DNA of 64,000 nucleotides from Dicyema japonicum (taxonomy: Eukaryota; Dicyemida; Rhombozoa; Dicyemidae): the NCBI GenBank assembly GCA_011109175.1, contig RDEW01000022.1, forward strand, positions 477,834-541,833, read 5' to 3'. Numbering within the stretch: the stretch's first letter is position 1; every line of letters begins with the position of its first letter. Below, in pieces: positions 1 through 10,964 of this stretch. The notes under the pieces were generated by a model. The model had not been told where the DNA came from. It did not search any database and worked only from the letters and a program-made list of their open reading frames with translations. The position numbers and the translations under genes were made by a program.

Positions 1-2445
1 GATCGAAATCAAAGTCAGGGGGAAACATAAACCAAAATTGACGTAACATGATTTCACATAAAACCACAAATTTCCCCAAAAGTGCATGCCTAAAATGTTA
101 ATTGTATAAAAATGGTCAATGGCAGGAAGAACAACTTCTCCCCGATAATAATATTCACATAATAGAACGGGAATCTAAGTTAAGAAAAAAACCCACCAGA
201 ACGCAAAAAATGACGAAATTTCCCGCCATTTTTAGATCTGAAATCATTTTATGTCGTTGTGAAGAACATAACTTGTGAGCAATCAAAGGAAATCTAAATA
301 AAATAGAATAAAAACGAAAGGAAGAGAGTAAAAGGCCAAGAGACAATGGATACCGAAGTGATGACTAAAAGTGCTTTCTATAAATAAGAATGAAAAATCA
401 TACAAAAATGTCATCATTTAACCAGAATGCGAGGAAGACAAAGACAGCGAACATTGAAAATGATTCTGTAAGCATTTCTGCGGCAGAAATGAACATAACA
501 GGAGAGAATAGCAATGAAATTATCAATACAGCAGAAAAAAGCCCACCAAATCGTTTCAGTGTGTTTCTCAAATAAATCGTATAATTACTTGTAAAAGTAT
601 AACAATGAGAGCACAGAGAGTAAAGAAGTAAAGATTCTGATTACAAAGTATCCCCCTCCTTTGGGTCCACCCATAAGCTTGAAGAAGGAGACAACAGGCA
701 TGTACAGACTAATGTAGGAGTAGGAAAATATTGAATTTTGTTTGAAAGGAATTGACTTGCCGTAGATAATTAAATGAAGCTAAAAATAATTGTTTTATTA
801 AAACTTATATTTTATAAAATTATAAAATAAATTTTAAATTTTAAAAACCGGTTCAATGTTGTGTGTTATTGAATGTTCGTCTGTGATAAACCCCCAGAAT
901 GTGGCAGCCATGCAGGCTGAAGCCAACAAATGAATAACAAATCTCATTTTTATTAACGGTGGATCAGATTCCTGAGTATTTTCTTGTTTAGGCTCTAAAT
1001 TATATTTTTTCATAATTTACCTGTTTTTTCAATAACTTTTGTAATATTTTGTCTTTTCCTAACCATTGTAACGTGATTATTATAGTTTTAAATTTTAATG
1101 ATTTATTATTAAATATTAATTTATAATTTATTAAAGGATTTTATGATTTTATTAAAATATTAACTGTCTTGTTATATTTTTTGGTAATTTTACAATTCCC
1201 TCTCGAGATAATAAAAATAATTTTATTTTGATTTTTTACGAAACACTGAAAATAATATTTTCATGTCACGAATTCTCAATTTTTGAACTAGATTTACATG
1301 GAAATGACTGATGTGTATAAATATTAAACTATAGTCTCGATAATAGTAAAAATCTTTGTCTCATAAACTTGTTTGTTTACTGCATAAACGACAACTCACC
1401 TTTTTAGATTAAAGAGGACAATTACCATGAAAATCATTTTACGGAAAACATTAATTTGAACAATCTACCGAGCATTAGTTTGGTTATTAAAAGAGTCGTT
1501 TCCAAAATCAAGAATTATAAAAGAATGATTGAATTTATTGTTGAGATTTAAATTTAAGAAAGATATAAAAAAGAATCATAGAAAACATAAGTCTTATATA
1601 TCATAATTACATTCGTGGATAAATTGAACAACTTCGTGGCCCAAGAGAATAACCTTGGAGGCCTTCAGAAACCACAATTTTTACAAGAAAATTGAACGAA
1701 AATCATCAAAGGGCTGGTGACCTCAGGGTAGTTGAGTCAAACGACACTATTGTTCTCTATTAACTTCAACCTTAGACAATGTCACAAAGAAACATCCCCG
1801 AGACCGATGAACCATATTGATGTCAACCTACCTGGCAATCTCCCCGTGTCAATTATCTTTGAATAGTCAGTTGTCAACAAAATTCTGCTTTTACCACTCA
1901 ATCTGAGGTGACATTGATTGACGAAATCAGATCCATTAATAACTAGACAGACTAATCAATATTGCTATATACCCTTATATGAGGGACCTTTTTATGCCCA
2001 CTCAACAAACAAGGGTATTTGACGACTGATGAGGGAATTTAGACCTTAACTCAAATATTTCAACAATACTCGTATATAACCATTGATGTTGGGATTCAGT
2101 ATCCTTTACAACTGAGGCCACCATCGTTTTCTCCCTCTGAAAATTTCTACTACAACGGCCGAAAGGTAAAAAAGTGACCTCGGACCTTCTGAACCTACTG
2201 GATCTAATTTCAGATCTGACATTTTTACTAAAAGTAATTATTAAGTTTCCTAAGGAGGTCATTATATCGGTTGCAGACTGTTATACGAGTGTATTGAGAG
2301 TGCTTCTTCACATAAACACTATACTCCAGTTAGAGAAGTAAAAATTGATCATACTTAAAAAATATACACAAATGCTCATTAGGAACAAAATGATTTACTC
2401 AAAGAGGCCTAAAATGTAAAAACCAGGATCGTAATATTCAGATTC
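1..2445. other. AT-rich interval without a recognised gene
   Basis: No protein family is recognised on either strand. The best open stretch is 390-575 (+), 61 codons, polar (Lys/Asn/Ser-rich) and without recognisable motifs; a following stretch near 630-713 reads as a proline-rich peptide (YPPPLGPPISLKK) that could be a further exon if short introns are removed, but I could not build a consistent splice model. A minus-strand open frame at 2002-2262 looks fortuitous. Confidence 0.4.
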
Positions 2446-2525
2446 CAGTGATTCTCAACGAGGCGCGATACATTATTGGCGAAATTATTTTATAGGAACG
2501 ATATGATAAAAGGTTGGAAACACTG
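2446..2525. mobile_element. short hAT-like MITE candidate
   Basis: The 80-bp unit starts CAGTGATTCTCAAC and ends GTTGGAAACACTG. These are imperfect inverted repeats of the CAGTG-TTCTCAACC type found at ends of many hAT elements. No clean 8-bp target duplication is visible, so this is a tentative call. Confidence 0.4.
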
Positions 2526-3089
2526 CTCTAAACGATTACGGAACTTTTTGGCAGATTGGTAGCCTACTTATCTCTAATAAAACGTAAGATATGAGATTCT
2601 TTTCTTGGTCCAATGATATCCTAAAAGCGTACATGAGGAATAGAACCGAACGATTATAAGGGTGCAACAGTGAAAGTCTGTAGAATCATCGTGATAATAC
2701 TGAATGATATTATAAAACTAGCACTGGAATATGTCGAATATTTCTTCCATACTGAAGCTAGCTGGCATGGAGCTGAAATGAAATTGGACTCTTTCTTTTC
2801 AAGGAGAAAAACCTATTAACGTATCGACTCCATATATCCTACCAGCATTATCAGTAGGGCAGTTTAAGTCACTATCCATTACAGAAAAGTCAGAATAGAT
2901 TAAAGTTAAGAAATATTAAAGGCTTCCCTACTGGTTTACGTTCCGTGTTCAGAAACAAAAAAATCTTTGTTTTTCTTTAAAAACCTTATACGTCTGGGCT
3001 CATTAAGAAACCATGATATTCATGAAACGAGTAGTCCCTAAGGATAAACAATTAAATGAGAACAATTAATACGTCAATGTTAGAATAAA

Positions 3090-4598
3090 TTATGGAGATT
3101 TATCATTAGTTTCCTTTTTCTGCATAGCCCATGGTTGGATATCCCCCTTTGCAAATAAAGTGAAGATAATAAATCCAACGAGTTCAACTCCGATCATGAT
3201 GGCAAAGACGATTTGCCATTCGTGCGGATTATTCTAAATGGAACAAATTTTTTACATTTTCTGAAACTATGGCATAGGTTATTTGAATGGCGATTAGACC
3301 GGCTATAGAACCCATGGTATTAGCTACCCCTGAAATGATTCCGTAAAATTGAGGGGCAATATCTCCGATGTTTGGCATTGTGATTGAAATTTGAACTCCT
3401 GAGAAATAACAAGCAATGAGAATCAAAATAACACCTCCGTATAAATTTGATTTTGTAATTAACGTGGATAACATCATAAAAATTCCAACAGGGAGCAAAG
3501 CTTAAGTCAATAAAATGTCTCACAAAAAATATTGAAAACTTTTCGCATTCTTATTTTTGAAATTATATTTTTTCTCTGAATAAAGTCCGCCAATATGCTA
3601 AAACTCAGTCCACCAGCCCACGTGAGAATAGGGGTCAAGAAAGTAATATATACTTGCTAAAATATAAGATAATCCTCAACATCTTTAATTTCCACAGAAT
3701 AAAGGTCCTTCATTAATGAAGGAATTATTGTGACTATCAAAAAGAGACTCCACGTTGATGAGAAATGACATATAACGACAGCCCAAAATGGTAACGATTT
3801 TAGCATTTTCTTTATAGGAAATTTCTAAAGTTTAATTGTTGGACACCTTAAAGTTAGAGACTTGTTCTCTATCCACGCTTTGAGAGAGATACTCTTTCTC
3901 TTCTTTCGTGATCCATCGATTGTCCTTTGGATCATCAGTGGTGAAAATAATCCAAAAAATCATCCATAAAACCCCAAATAATCCTAAAACTTTGGTTATT
4001 AATTACCAAAAATATAAAATGTGTATCTCCAAAGTGTTTTGTCATATGCCATTGCTGAAGTAATAATAAGAGATAAAAGTGTTCCAAAAAAAGTTCCAGG
4101 AAAAATAAGGCCCATTGCACTTGTCCTAAAATTTGGTGGAAACCAGTTAGCAATCATTACGGAAAAACAGGGAACAAAGATACCCTGACTTGATTACACA
4201 AGAAAATCTGAACAATTCCCATAATAATCCGAGTAGCAACAAAAGCGTATGGGGACTTTTCCAAGGCAATCGGAGTTAAAAAACAGCAAATTGTTGAGAT
4301 TATTACAGAAAACAGAAAACTCTTTTTTGGACTATATTTCTCAGCCAAGTATCCCCCAGGAACTTGTGTCAATAAGTAACCCACATAAAACGACATGAGA
4401 GCAAATGCTTTTTCATATTTGGTCCATTTTATAGGCTAAAATAATTTTTAATAATACAGATTCACGATCCTTGTTGATTGAGACGATTTGCACGATAATG
4501 ACGACCGGGGTTTGTCTATGACTGTATAATACTGCCAGGCATACGAATATACCAATTCCAGTTATAGTTCTACCTGTTTTCGCAATTTTCTTTTCCAT
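3090..4598 (-). CDS. SLC17-type anion transporter (major facilitator superfamily), 8 exons
   Basis: The reading frame starts at the ATG ending at 4598 and stops with TAA at 3090-3092. Seven introns, each 22-29 nt, are inferred at 4436-4457, 4186-4214, 3984-4006, 3825-3846, 3657-3680, 3501-3523 and 3234-3255; all have GT and AG ends. Removing them gives one continuous protein of about 440 residues with about 12 hydrophobic segments. Diagnostic pieces are FYVGYLLTQVPGGYLAEKY (the TM2 signature of the sialin/VGLUT/phosphate family), NWFPPNFRTSAMG in the loop after TM4, ALLPVGIFMML, and a terminal region NNPHEWQIVFAIM typical of the segment before TM12. The family exports organic anions or carries phosphate with H+ or Na+. 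Substrate cannot be read from the sequence. The gene appears intact. The second intron (29 nt) is the least certain, because a 23-nt non-GT alternative would give a slightly better family match. Confidence 0.85.
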
Positions 4599-4849
4599 TT
4601 GAATTTATTTTAAACTGACTTTTTATTATAAAATAAATATTACTGTTAAACAAATAATTGTTTGTTAGTTATTCACAAATGCCCAAAGAATTATTTACGA
4701 TTTCACATTTAAATAGGAACATCAATCTTTAACTTTATTAATAAGTCCTTCTATTTTAATTGTAGATTTGTTATAAAATAGAACTTCATAGTTATGCAAA
4801 TAAGAACTCATTTGATTGGAATCAATTTAGAGCAGGTAATCGCGGAACC

Positions 4850-5170
4850 AATTGGCCTAATTTATTTTTTGCGGAACCCTTCCATTTCAATTATTACAAT
4901 TTCACTTAAAACATAATAGTAATAACCAAAAACAATTTTAATGTGAACATTGAGGTAATTTGTTATCATAGCATAGTGTAACGTTAGGAGTTATTGCTGA
5001 CAACTGTTTTCTCATATCAGCGAAAACATTAAGTTTATTTCTATATTTTGTTTTGGTAGATGTATATATTGAAAACCCCGACAGGCAAAAGTTAGTCGTT
5101 GGAAAAGGTAATAGTTTACGTATAGCCTTTTCTGAGATATATATTTTGAAATGTATGCTCTCCAAAAATT
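4850..5170. repeat. dispersed repeat R1, copy 1
   Basis: This stretch matches, at clear but imperfect identity, two blocks at 30330-30443 and 32384-32560. Shared words include CACTTAAAACATAATMGTAATAA and TTTATTTCTATATTTTGTTT. The second copy is split by a hAT insertion. The outer end of copy 2 (30300) begins CAGTGGTTTCCAACC, which resembles a hAT terminus, so R1 may itself be an old non-autonomous DNA transposon. The minus-strand open frame inside it is not treated as a gene. Confidence 0.65.
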
Positions 5171-5345
5171 AAGAAGGGATTCATTTTAAATATCTGATTT
5201 GACGTTGATTCTGATGTCAATAAAATGTTCATATTCAATTGATGTTAAATTTGCTTGTGTTATTTTAACTTTGAATGGATTTGAACCCAATCGTCATCAA
5301 ATTTACACAGAAAATATTTCGCAATGTTATCGTCCAAAATCACCA

Positions 5346-5660
5346 AATGATCTTTGATGTGCTGAAGACCTGTAGACCCATAGTCCGAGGAGGAAGTGGA
5401 AGTCAGGCTGGTGAAGATTCTCGTAAAAGAAGAAGGATTTATTAGTTTAGTATAATCATAGTTGTTTCACAATATATAAACTTAATGAGGAACTATTATT
5501 TAGAACCAATAAATGTTTAGATAAACCTCCATTATAACTTTAGAACTCTTAGCCACTTCTATTGAATCTTTAGTCTGCAAGAATTGCGATGCGTCCTCGT
5601 GCTACTATGAGCATCCAATTCTATGCCTTACATGCGGTTGTGTGGTAAGTTGACCACCTT
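5346..5660 (+). other. possible exons with a cysteine-rich (zinc-binding?) segment
   Basis: A plus-strand reading around 5570-5645 gives a cysteine-rich peptide with the pattern CxxC-x4-C-x8-CLTCGC, followed directly by a good donor site (GTAAGT). An upstream open stretch at 5346-5447 ends in a basic run (RKRRR). The cysteine spacing could belong to a zinc finger, either in a host gene or in the PHD-like N-terminus of a LINE of the kind seen at 35.3 and 52.4 kb. I could not connect further exons. Confidence 0.25.
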
Positions 5661-6466
5661 CAAGAATTTTCTTTGTAATTTAATTAATTTCTCAAACTCA
5701 TTGATTCGACTTGCTGGATTTTGGTCTATTTATTTAACGAAGAATGGGAAATGACCAGTGTCCTAGTTGCATTCAAATAGGTCAACTGACCGTACAAATT
5801 GTAAATAGATAGTGGATACAAATTGTTTTAAAAAGTTTTTGTGATGATTTATGATCTTCATCACTGTTGACACCCTATTTTCCACATATTTGGCGAAAGT
5901 TCGTGATCAAGTCACAGGATGTTTAGTATATTATCAGCAGTTATCGCCTAATGGTTATAACAAAACATATATTAATTAGCCTCTTCCATCCTCCATGGTT
6001 ACACGAAATCGATCTCAGCTCGTCCACATCGTCTCTCGTCTTTAGGTACTTCCTCACTCTTTGGAGGTCTTTGTGCGGTTTGATAGGGAGTGTATCCTAT
6101 GTCGGTCACGGAAGCATTTCCCCTCGAACATGAAATGATCCTCTATTGCCACATTCGCTGAGGTAACGAATCCGATGTAGCCAAACAGATTCCACCGGGC
6201 GTCAGTGATGTGTCATGCTTAGAGGCCTACTCTTATATTTGTATAAATTCCAGCATTTGAGATCCTGACAGGCCAATTCATGCCAAAGATTTGTTTCACA
6301 TGCGCATCCGTAGGTTAACATCAAATCCCTTTAGGATCTTTGTTGTGACTGGAATAATCTTAAGAAGGATTCTTGGCTGTAGTCAATGTTGTAATCGATT
6401 TGAAAAATCTAGTTAGTTAAGTAACCCCATTTGGAAAATCTAAAACGGGGATAATAAACATAATAA
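5661..6466. other. interval without a recognised gene
   Basis: A mixed-composition stretch with no recognised protein, RNA or repeat. The plus-strand open frame at 5951-6133 shows no family features. Confidence 0.35.
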
Positions 6467-8203
6467 TTAAACATCAAACACAGTGTCATAATATGAGTCT
6501 TCAATACATGATAATTCACGATTATGTTCACTAAGAGCTTTATCTCTTATATTATCCAGACTCGAATAAAACCCTTCAATATTGAATAGATTAGACAGTC
6601 CTGGTGCTTCAAGTATTTGCCTGTGTGAGTGGTCCACTGAAGTCAATAGTTTTTCAAAATTTTCTATTTTCCGTGATTGCTCCTTTCTTCTGTTTATGTA
6701 TTTAATCAACAAATCCATACAAGTCTCCCCCGTTCCTGGATTTTTGCAAATCTCCAAATTATAATCATTTCATACTTTTCTATAAGAAAGAGTCTCCAGG
6801 ATTTTCTGGTGAGTCTCCGGGTCCACTTTTTCAGTCCGAATCTATCGTTTGTATCGCTCAGACTGCGCACGTGGGCTGTTTATCCATTTCCTCAGCTACA
6901 ATCTTTAAAATAACAACCGATCTTTGAATAACACAGGCAGCTTTTGTTCTCTTTCGAAAATCCGCTTCGAATTCCGAGTTTTTCTGTGAAACACACCTCC
7001 GCCACCACTGTTGAATCATTACTGCAGCCTCGACACGTGTTCTCAATTGATAGTCTCTTATGTTCACTGTAATACTTAACATGATCAAATACTTGCTGGA
7101 ACTTGTTGCATTCGAAAGTAATCTCTTTCCTTGAACTGACGAGAAATAGAAATCCCACTAAGGGATCTGTTCATTTCGTCGTAGAGCTCCAATTCCTCAG
7201 TTCTTTTTAGTTTGTGTCTCTGCTCAATATTGGCCCTGGAAGTAAGAAAACACCAACTTGAAGTTTTTTTTGATTAAAGTGACAATTTTCGTAAGACTTT
7301 CAATGTCTTTTCGGATTTTGTGACCTCGCCAAGCCGACTGAATACAAATAGCAGCTTCTTCTTCTTTGGCCAACTTTGAAAATCGTCTCATTCGTCGATT
7401 TATCTCAACCTTTGCTTCATAGGTGGAGATTATCCGTTCCAACTCATCGTCAAGACCTTTTCCCTCCCATTTCTCAAGGGCATTTATTAGCACTTGTTCA
7501 TTTACCACCTTTTCAACCTCTCTCGAAGACTTTAGCATCCCAATAACTCTGAATAAGCAATAAAATGCCAATCTTAATATTACTACGTAACCACCTTGCA
7601 GTTTTACTAACACTCGTGATAATAGTTATGTCCAAAAAATACCCACATAGACTACTTTGCACTTCAAAAGTCAAATCTGTTTTGTCTAAATATGTAATTT
7701 TGATAAATTCAAGGCAAATATCCAAAAGACCCTCATTTGTCACACGTGAGAGCACCATTGCCGTATTTTGTGTAAAGATAACTATTTTAAAAAGCCAATA
7801 AAACCAGAAAAATCAATTTTTGGATAGTTCTCCTTTATTTTCCCCATATTAGCAAAAAGAACTTTGCACGTATCAACCAGATTGTTCTGTCGTAGTGACT
7901 AAATTATAATTGTCCAGTTTTACGTATTCCGGGAAAGAATTGATATCAAGAGTTATCTTATCGATTAAAGTCACTATTTCTGCCAACAAAGCTTGTAATT
8001 CCTTAGCAAATTGACTGGACTCCAGGTCCTTGGCACAAAAGACAGCGAAACTCAGAACATTTTCAATCATTTTCCACTTTCCGTGAATCGCGGAGAATTC
8101 GTTGCTAAGGAGGATGGGAAATATTTCAAGAAAGTCATGGGAGATGATTATATTCTTTATTATAATAGACTCAGCCTTTGACTTTGCAGTTTCTAGCCTT
8201 TCT
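6467..8203 (-). CDS. IQ-motif protein resembling IQCB1/nephrocystin-5
   Basis: Minus-strand exons joined by introns of about 22-25 nt give a helical N-terminal region (SFAVFCAKDLESSQFAKELQ ... MVLSRVTNEGLLDICLEF), then an IQ motif (AAICIQSAWRGHKIRKD), a charged coiled segment (EQRHKLKRTEELELYDEM), a second IQ motif (AAVMIQQWWRRCVSQK), a third (AACVIQRS), and a C-terminal helical region (YINRRKEQSRKIENFEKLL) ending with TAA at 6467. The order (helical repeats, two or three IQ motifs and a C-terminal helical tail with LEAPGLSNL) matches IQCB1, a calmodulin-binding ciliary transition-zone protein. Inferred introns include those ending just before 7900, 7777, 7572, 7238 and 6744. The join near 7140 and the 5' end above 8203 are unresolved: the start codon was not found, and a candidate 21-nt intron there leaves the frame one base out. 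Confidence 0.6.
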
Positions 8204-9260
8204 GTCTGTAATTTATTGTAAAGTACCTTTTAAGGTTAAAATATATTTTGGCATTTCCTCGATGGGGGAATTTAACATTTTTTTTGCAAATTTCATTTAC
8301 AAAATCTTCATGAATGCAAGTTATAGACATTTCTGTTGCCTGGATATTTATTTTAAATTATTATTTATGTGAGGTGGTTTTCCCTCCTTTCGATTTTTCA
8401 TAGATTATATAGGTCCTCTTCATATAATTTATTTTTTAATTCCTTATGTCTTCTTGTGTTACGACAGGTAGCTCTGTTGTTTTCAATATCCTCGAATCAC
8501 TCGAAATATGCTTATATAACGTATCAATGAATTCATTCTTAAAATATGTCCAAACAGACATCACTCCAGATTTACACAACCGTGACTTGTATGGATTTCT
8601 TCTCAGATATCAAAATGCGTGACTTGTATGGATTTCTTCTTAGATACCAAAATTGCCCAACTATATAGGGAGAGCAGGGAGACGTAGTTTAGTCATAAAA
8701 ATAGATACGAACTCCAAAATCATTTAGATTGTAGCTTATAATTATATCGTCTCCTGAATTATCCTTCTTTGTATAATTTAATAGTATTCTTTGTATATCT
8801 TCATTCAAGTTTTTTGACTTTCTCCAGCTTACATCATTTGGTTGAGTATTCGTTCGCGTCAGTAGAGTTCGGGTCATTCTGAGAAAGTATATGTGCATAA
8901 AAGTCTCGAGAAAATTTATTAGTATTTGTAAATTTCGAATCCACTAGATACACTATTCCCAATATGCGTATTTCTTGTATTTTTATTGTACCACAGGGGT
9001 TGAGAAAAATTTTTATGCCTGTCGTTAGAAAAGCTACTACAAAGAAGAATACTAAAATCAAAAAGACTAACTCTGGAAAGGTCTTAAAGGAGAATTATAT
9101 TGAAAACGATGAGACTACCTCTGGAGGGGTTTTAAAGAATAGCTGTATTGAAATGTTAAGGATCTGTCTCTGAGCCTCTTTTGAATACTCTGGGAATGCT
9201 TTTATACGAATCACTGTTATGTCAAATATGGGAGCCATCAAAATCTCCAACTTACTGTAC
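8204..9260. other. interval with a short tandem repeat, no firm gene
   Basis: Holds a 37-bp tandem duplication (8581-8655, two units with a few changes) and a second pair of diverged units of about 57 bp at 9065-9150. Short open frames occur on both strands (8689-8898 and 8834-9061 minus; 8964-9173 plus). None shows family features, and some are probably remnants of the adjacent LINE. Confidence 0.35.
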
Positions 9261-9261
9261 T

Positions 9262-10617
9262 CGTTCGACCCGACAGGGTCTATCAGATTGAGCACAAAGG
9301 CTCCGGCATCTTCCGCCTCGAATTCACGAAGGAGGAGGATAAAAGGAACTTTTGTGAACATGTGAATGCCACTTCACCTTTTTGGTCTTGGAAACCATTG
9401 TTTCAGTGAAATCCGAGTGAAACCGTCCGAAATTGTGTTGAAGAACTTGCCATTTTGGGTTGATGATAACGACCTTCATGAATTTGTCAAGAAATTAGCT
9501 TCCTCTACTACGAGCATATGCCGTTTCTACAAGGGAGATAGGAGACTCCCTCTTGCAAAAGTTCTAGTTGGATCAAGGGCGGAGGCTACATCGCTTGTCC
9601 GTCTTGGTTTCAACATTGCCCACGTGCCAATTACATGTGAATGGTACAGAAGAGGCCCACCTATATGTTTCAATGCCAACGCTATGGACACATATCCTCC
9701 TTCTGTATGTCTCCGTTGTGCAGGGGAACACGACTTGACTGCTTGTGGAGAGACTCCTAAGAACACAATGAATTGTATAAATTGTGGCTCGTCCTCACAC
9801 TGTGCAGATATGGTGGATGCCCAGCCGCCAAGAAATCTGATCGGAAGAAAGCAACTAAAGGCGATGGACAGTCGATAATAAACGATATTGGGAGAACGTG
9901 GACAGCAAAGACAGTTATGTCAAAGTCGGCACCTAAAATTCGTCGAAAACCAAACGATGTCTCACCCAATCTATCAGAGAAGATACACGCTGAAATATCG
10001 GAGATTATGTCGCGGTTAAACTATTTGTGCTCGATTGCACATGTGGATTTAATGGAAACGGTGACCTTGACTTTGAAGAAGCAAGGTCACCCAAATGTTT
10101 GAAGCAAGGACTAAAAATAGTGCTAGTGAATGCCCGATCCCTAGGGAAAAGTCATAATGAACTAGCACTACTTGCGAGGGCCTCCAAGATAGACATCTTG
10201 GTGGTCAATGAGACGAAATTAAAGAAAGCGAAGAGTAATATAATGACTGGATATAATTCTGTAGACATTTTATGGAAGGCTGAAGCAGTTGCTGGTACGG
10301 GAACGTCTATTTTCTACCGGGACTGCCTCCGAATTCGTAATCCAAAAGTCGTTTGTGATGTATTGTGTGAATTTGTAAGCATGGACGTTTGTTGCGACGG
10401 AGTATGGATTAGTGTTGGAGGTCTATACTCCAAGAATCTTGAGACTTGTTCTACAGATATCACTGAGTTCTACAACAAGAATCCCTATACTATCTTAATT
10501 GGGGATCTTAATTCTAAGAACACTAGTTATGGTTGTAGCAAGACAAATCAGGATGGACGACGTTTAGAATTATTGTCTGTGCGTCATGTGGTTCACCGTT
10601 TCTGGTGGCGTCGGATA
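9262..10617 (+). mobile_element. LINE family C copy: ORF1 (zinc knuckle) and start of endonuclease, 5'-truncated
   Basis: An N-terminal block (KPSEIVLKNLPFWVDDNDL) matches the family C copy at 62.0 kb. It is followed by a zinc-knuckle region (CLRCAGEHDLTACG, then CINCGSSSHC). Near 10110 an APE-type endonuclease begins: VNARSLGKSHNEL, VVNETKLKKAKSN, then LIGDLNSKN and NQDGRRLELL. The endonuclease supplies the nick that starts target-primed reverse transcription. Frames shift at least twice, and no reverse transcriptase follows: the element ends at a SINE insertion at 10618. Similar knuckle-plus-endonuclease layouts occur in Jockey-like LINEs. Confidence 0.75.
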
Positions 10618-10950
10618 ATAATAATAATAATAATAAAGCCTTTTCACGAGAGCCATAGTATTTTATAGCTCCGCATAGGCAGGACACACACTTTATTTAA
10701 GTAAAGAACAGTTAATTTTAACTAATCGTAGAACCAAGGAATGATCTTCACTTCTTTTTTTTCTTTTTCTTGTGTGAGTGTCCTTTCTAGACAAATCCAG
10801 TTCCGCAGTGAGTATTCACTGATGACGGCGTCACTCGTCAAACCATTTCTGCATCGTAGATGCGTGGAACCTTCCACCAGGTGAACAGCAGCGAGATTCG
10901 AACCCGTAGCCTAAGCCACTTAAGCCCGACACCTAACCACTAAGCCACCC
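10618..10950 (-). mobile_element. tRNA-derived SINE, full length, copy 1
   Basis: Read on the minus strand, this 333-bp element begins with a tRNA-like head. The A box (complement of 10932-10947, TGGCTTAGTGGTTAGG) and B box (complement of 10895-10905, GGGTTCGAATC) form an internal RNA polymerase III promoter. A unique body follows, then a tail ending in TTA/TAA repeats. It is flanked by a perfect 14-bp target-site duplication, GGTGGCGTCGGATA, at 10604-10617 and 10951-10964. The last 60 bases before the tail match the 3' end of the family B LINE at 46.3 kb. The parent tRNA could not be assigned. Confidence 0.9.
10895..10947 (-). promoter_or_regulatory. internal pol III promoter (A and B boxes) of the SINE
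   Basis: The A box is the complement of 10932-10947 and the B box the complement of 10895-10905; both closely match the consensus TRGCNNAGYNGG and GGTTCRANTC. This supports transcription of the SINE by RNA polymerase III. Confidence 0.8.
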
Positions 10951-10964
10951 GGTGGCGTCGGATA

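Noticed and set aside
9095-9361. Minus-strand 88-codon open frame followed by a hydrophobic segment, considered as a membrane-protein gene
   Set aside because: Its right half overlaps plus-strand LINE C ORF1, which matches the copy at 61.9 kb at the nucleotide level; the frame is most likely a shadow.
10880-10953. Possible genuine tRNA gene
   Set aside because: The tRNA-like head is continuous with a SINE body and is bounded by the SINE's target duplication; the same head recurs at 30.7 kb.
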